Shown here: positions 36,555 to 39,174 of the stretch, in pieces | Position numbering within the stretch: the stretch's first letter is position 1 | How the letters are laid out: every line of letters begins with the position of its first letter | Assembly (NCBI GenBank): GCA_018402365.1 | Contig: JAGYJD010000014.1 | Span: 1 to 39,174, forward strand | Length of the DNA: 39,174 nt | From: Candidatus Nanopelagicales bacterium | GTDB taxonomy: Bacteria; Actinomycetota; Actinomycetes; S36-B12; UBA5976 | Direction of reading: 5' to 3' | Made by a program: the position numbers and the translations under genes | The notes under the pieces: generated by a model | What the model was told of the DNA's origin: nothing | The model's input: only the letters and a program-made list of their open reading frames with translations | Databases searched by the model: none

Positions 36555-36621
36555 GGTGCTCCTCTTTTTCAAGTTAATCCATAGAGACTAGTCAAAAAGC
36601 CCCCCGCTCCACCACCCAGAT

Positions 36622-36641
36622 ATGTAACCATTGCGTTACAT
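36622..36641. promoter_or_regulatory. Perfect inverted repeat ATGTAAC-N6-GTTACAT (candidate operator)
   Basis: 7-bp arms with a 6-nt spacer CATTGC in the 144-bp gap between patD and the PPOX gene. Its geometry suits a dimeric repressor (for example TetR or GntR type). It lies about 68 bp upstream of the patD start codon and about 58 bp upstream of the predicted PPOX start. No regulator gene is present in the window. Confidence 0.6.
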
Positions 36642-36686
36642 TTCCTTGTACCAATTTTCACAATCATTTTTGGGTCGCTTTCGCTC

Positions 36687-36692
36687 TATGAT
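36687..36692 (+). promoter_or_regulatory. -10 element TATGAT of a leaderless promoter for the PPOX gene
   Basis: TATGAT (5/6 match) ends 6 nt before the ATG at 36699, so transcription should begin at the start codon. No Shine-Dalgarno sequence precedes this ATG. The -35 region is weak. Confidence 0.5.
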
Positions 36693-36698
36693 TTAACT

Positions 36699-37361
36699 AT
36701 GAATAAGCCCGGCACGACTCCCCGTACCAAGGTCAAGCGGGTGCCGTACCTATCGGTCTCTGATCCTAAAATCCGCAATGAAATCCTTGACCACTCAGTT
36801 TTAGCTCACGTGGCAATCGCAGATGATTCTGGGCAACCATTCGTTCTGCCCATGGCCTTTGCCCGCGATGGAGAGCGTTTATTACTGCACGGCTCTACGA
36901 AATCTCGCTTAATGCGATCTCTGGCAGCTGGAACGCCGGCTTGTGTCGAGGTCACTATTTTGGATGGATTGGTACTTTCACGAAGTGCGTTTGAGTCCTC
37001 AATGAATTACCGAAGCGTAGTTGCCCTAGGGATTGGTAACGAATTGTTGGGCAAAGAAAAAGAACAGGCTTTTGAAGTACTAACTGACAAACTTATTCCG
37101 GGACGAGTAGCCGAGGTTAGAGCAACCACAAAAGCGGAATTGAAAGCTACTTTAATTATTGAATTTCCACTAAATGAGACCTCAGTCAAGTTGCGGCGCG
37201 GACCACATGAAGATCGCCCAGAAGATCTTGAATTACCAATTTGGGCGGGTGAAATTCCGTTGAAAACAATTGCACTAGCTCCTATTGCTGGTGATAAGAA
37301 TGCAGAAAATCTTGAAATACCACCAAGTGTAAAAAATTTAATTAAAAATCCACCGCAATAA
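36699..37361 (+). CDS. Pyridoxamine 5'-phosphate oxidase-like flavin-binding protein
   Basis: 220 residues. Split-barrel flavin fold of the Pyridox_ox_2/NimA-like group: RVPYLSVSDPKIRNEILD, VLPMAFARDGERLLLHGST, SRLMRSLAAGTPACVEVTILDGLVLSRSAFESSMNYRSV and later LRRGPHEDRPEDLELPIWAG. The last part matches the family's usual KxRxGPPxDxxxD-xxPxWAG pattern. Probably binds FMN or F420; the reaction is not known. It is divergent from patD, with the inverted repeat between them, so it may be co-regulated with polyamine genes. Stop 13 bp from the convergent rlmN stop. Confidence 0.8.
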   Translation: MNKPGTTPRTKVKRVPYLSVSDPKIRNEILDHSVLAHVAIADDSGQPFVLPMAFARDGERLLLHGSTKSRLMRSLAAGTPACVEVTILDGLVLSRSAFESSMNYRSVVALGIGNELLGKEKEQAFEVLTDKLIPGRVAEVRATTKAELKATLIIEFPLNETSVKLRRGPHEDRPEDLELPIWAGEIPLKTIALAPIAGDKNAENLEIPPSVKNLIKNPPQ

Positions 37362-37374
37362 CTTTGAGTCTTAG

Positions 37375-38445
37375 TTATTGCGTAGCTCGCGCCGCCAACT
37401 GCCCACAAGCACCGTCAATGTCACTGCCACGCGTATCTCTCACTGTGACCGCAATTTGAGCGTTCTCGAGTATTTCTACAAATTCTTGTTGCGTTTTTTC
37501 ACTAGTCGCTGTCCACTTGGATCCTGGTGTCGGATTGAGCGGAATTAAATTGACGTGGACTGACCGACCTTGAATTCTTTTAGCTAATAAAGCTGCCCGA
37601 TGCTTCTGATCATTTATGTCTTTAATTAAGGCATATTCGATTGATACTCTTCGTTTTACCGTATCTGAATAATCCCAAACGGCTTTTAAAACTTCCTTTA
37701 TTGGGAAACGCTTATTTAGTGGCACCAACTCATCACGTAATTCATCATCTGGTGCATGCAAACTCAAAGCCAGCCTTAACGGCAAGCCAACCTCAGAAAG
37801 TTTCTTAATCTGAGGTATTAAGCCAACCGTTGAAACTGTGACATTCCTAGCTGAAATTCCCAAACCTTCAGGTTGACTCTGCGTAATTCTCTTTATGGCA
37901 GTTAGTACCGCATCAAAATTAGCTAAGGGCTCACCCATTCCCATAAAAACAATATTTGATAACCGCGCATCTTTATTAGGTAAAAGGCCTCGATCAGCAA
38001 AACGTGCTGAGGCTTGAACTTGCGCCACAATTTCAGCAGCACTCAAGTTTCTTTTCAACCCGCCTTGCCCAGTAGCACAAAACGGGCAAGCCATACCGCA
38101 ACCTACTTGTGATGAGATGCAAACTGTAGTTCGATTCGGATATTGCATCAAAACACTTTCAACTAATTTTTCGTCATGCAACTTCCAAAGTGTTTTTACC
38201 GTTTCGCCTTTATCGGTAGTTAGCTCCCGCACTTTGCCAATTAATTCTGGTGCTAACTTTTCAGCAATATCTAATCTTTCGCTTTCTGGTAACTCGGTCC
38301 ATTCATTAGCATCATCAGAAAACCTTGAGAACCATTGTCTACTTACTTGATCCGCTCTAAAAGCTGGTATACCTAACTCAACTGCCCGAGCTTTTCTTTC
38401 AGCTAAATCTAAATCCGCAATATGAATTGGCGGTTTTTTACTCAT
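37375..38445 (-). CDS. rlmN: Dual-specificity 23S rRNA/tRNA adenine C2-methyltransferase RlmN
   Basis: Radical SAM enzyme that methylates A2503 of 23S rRNA and A37 of some tRNAs. 356 residues. Radical SAM cluster Cys116-x3-Cys120-x2-Cys123 (GCGMACPFCATG), the resolving Cys347 near the C-terminus (GACGQL), Glu96 (KLVESV), IVFMGMGEPLANFDAV and HVNLIPLNPTPGSKW. ATG 38445 overlaps the cdsA stop by 4 bp (ATGA). The pair cdsA-rlmN is also adjacent in M. tuberculosis (Rv2881c-Rv2880c). Confidence 0.96.
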   Translation of the reverse strand: MSKKPPIHIADLDLAERKARAVELGIPAFRADQVSRQWFSRFSDDANEWTELPESERLDIAEKLAPELIGKVRELTTDKGETVKTLWKLHDEKLVESVLMQYPNRTTVCISSQVGCGMACPFCATGQGGLKRNLSAAEIVAQVQASARFADRGLLPNKDARLSNIVFMGMGEPLANFDAVLTAIKRITQSQPEGLGISARNVTVSTVGLIPQIKKLSEVGLPLRLALSLHAPDDELRDELVPLNKRFPIKEVLKAVWDYSDTVKRRVSIEYALIKDINDQKHRAALLAKRIQGRSVHVNLIPLNPTPGSKWTATSEKTQQEFVEILENAQIAVTVRDTRGSDIDGACGQLAARATQ

Positions 38446-39174
38446 GCAAATCCCAAAATTATTCCAAACATTAACCAGGCTGCGATGGCATTAAACGACA
38501 ATGAATCCAAGCGATCCATCATGCCGCCGTGGCCTGGCAAGGTTTGTGCAAAATCTTTAACTCCTAAATCCCGCTTGATAGCACTTGCAAAAAAATCCCC
38601 TACTGTTCCTAAAATTGCTAAAACTACCCCAATAATCAAGCCTTGTTCGCTCGAAATACCAAACCAAAGTGGTAGCACAAATATTGAAAACAATCCTGCA
38701 AAAAGTATGGAGCCTGCTAAACCTTGCCAAGATTTTTTAGGTGAGAGTTTAGGCAATATTGGGTGCTTGCCAATTACTGATCCCACGAGATACCCGCCAG
38801 TATCACTAAACGCAGTTATCAAAATAAAAGCCATAACCTGAAAAGCGCCAGTTTCGCTTCGCAACATCAACATGGCCGCACCGCCAAATACCCCTAAGTA
38901 CATCAATAAAAATGCAGAAGCCGATACATCGGCAAAAACGCCCTCCACACCGTCAGTTAGGCGAACCACAAAAGCTAAAACAATCGATACCGCTAACGCC
39001 CCCACTAAGCCAATTGCGCCAAAACCTAAAGCTCCGGTCAAGATTGCCACTAGTGAAAAAGAAGTTACCCAAAAAGAAATTTTTATACCTTTTTGAGCTC
39101 TCACCGCTGAGATGAACTCAAAAGCGCCAATATTTAGTACTACTAATGCAATAAAAAAGAAGAATTCTTTAATG
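38442..39174 (-). CDS. cdsA: Phosphatidate cytidylyltransferase, N-terminus outside the window
   Basis: Makes CDP-diacylglycerol from phosphatidate and CTP. About 243 C-terminal residues are visible; the frame stays open to the window edge, so the true start lies beyond 39174 (the GTG at 39104 is internal). Several membrane helices, then DTGGYLVGSVIGKHPILPKL, SPKKSWQGLAGS, and the CDS signature SAIKRDLGVKDFAQTLPGHGGMMDR (key residues Ser, Lys, Asp, His-Gly-Gly, Asp-Arg) near the end, followed by the last helix. Coupled to rlmN by a 4-bp overlap. Confidence 0.94.
   Translation of the reverse strand, partial: IKEFFFFIALVVLNIGAFEFISAVRAQKGIKISFWVTSFSLVAILTGALGFGAIGLVGALAVSIVLAFVVRLTDGVEGVFADVSASAFLLMYLGVFGGAAMLMLRSETGAFQVMAFILITAFSDTGGYLVGSVIGKHPILPKLSPKKSWQGLAGSILFAGLFSIFVLPLWFGISSEQGLIIGVVLAILGTVGDFFASAIKRDLGVKDFAQTLPGHGGMMDRLDSLSFNAIAAWLMFGIILGFA

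Noticed and set aside
36586-36593. Palindrome GACTAGTC upstream of patD, also at 6236-6243 upstream of sucC
   Set aside because: Two copies of an 8-mer in 39 kb are close to chance expectation and the genes share no obvious regulation.

Overview
The window looks like chromosomal DNA from a streamlined, AT-rich actinobacterium. The best guess is a freshwater acI-type (Nanopelagicales) relative. This rests on three things. First, typical actinobacterial neighbourhoods survive here (mdh/DUF3017; purH-purN-perM-sucD-sucC; guaA/guaB3; proS/DUF4439/rimP/nusA; cdsA-rlmN and rseP-ispG-GNAT, an order comparable to Mycobacterium tuberculosis). Second, base composition is low for the phylum. Third, packing is extreme: stop codons abut or overlap at nearly every convergent junction (7057/7058, 10009/10012, 20181/20209, 26783/26786), and start/stop overlaps are common on the minus strand. 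The taxon is an inference; no rRNA is present. I saw no tRNA, CRISPR array, insertion sequence or phage gene.

Layout. 1-6178 (minus): malate dehydrogenase (partial), DUF3017, purH, purN, PerM-like membrane protein, sucD, sucC, i.e. TCA cycle plus late purine synthesis. 6284-10356: an M23 peptidase, the PcrA helicase, a PIG-L deacetylase read from a 24-bp divergent promoter region shared with pcrA, and a small membrane protein. 10382-15758 (minus): guaA, guaB3, infB. 15923-17740 (minus): a decayed ABC exporter gene between infB and nusA, where ylxR would be expected. 17737-22862: nusA, rimP, then a lipoprotein/DUF4439 pair (plus), proS and a GNAT acetyltransferase. 22867-25352 (minus): ispG and the site-2 protease.

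25443-37361 is an accessory block for polyamine and related amine use, set between the rseP-ispG and cdsA-rlmN housekeeping blocks. A GabT-like aminotransferase runs on the plus strand. A long minus-strand operon reads: aldehyde dehydrogenase (PatD-like), potD, potA, potB, potC, then, after an internal promoter and a roughly 200-nt structured leader, a PuuB-like FAD amine oxidase, an MmsA-type CoA-acylating semialdehyde dehydrogenase and an agmatinase-family ureohydrolase. A plus-strand flavin (PPOX) protein starts divergently from this operon, with a perfect inverted repeat between them. Together these could import putrescine/spermidine, deaminate them oxidatively, oxidise the aldehyde to GABA or beta-alanine, transaminate it, and feed semialdehydes to acyl-CoA; the ureohydrolase would release urea from agmatine or another guanidino compound. 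37375-39174: rlmN and cdsA (partial).

The most notable signal is the leader at about 30790-30987 upstream of the amine oxidase. It has a good sigma70-type promoter directly after potC, a 7-bp closing stem enclosing several hairpins, and a pyrimidine tract able to mask the ribosome-binding site. I could not match it to a riboswitch class from memory, so it is a candidate undescribed regulatory RNA in a polyamine operon. Other points of note: the decayed exporter inside the nusA-infB operon, a GuaB3 with His at the catalytic Cys position, a purH without an obvious start codon, and two short divergent promoters whose -10 elements overlap on opposite strands.
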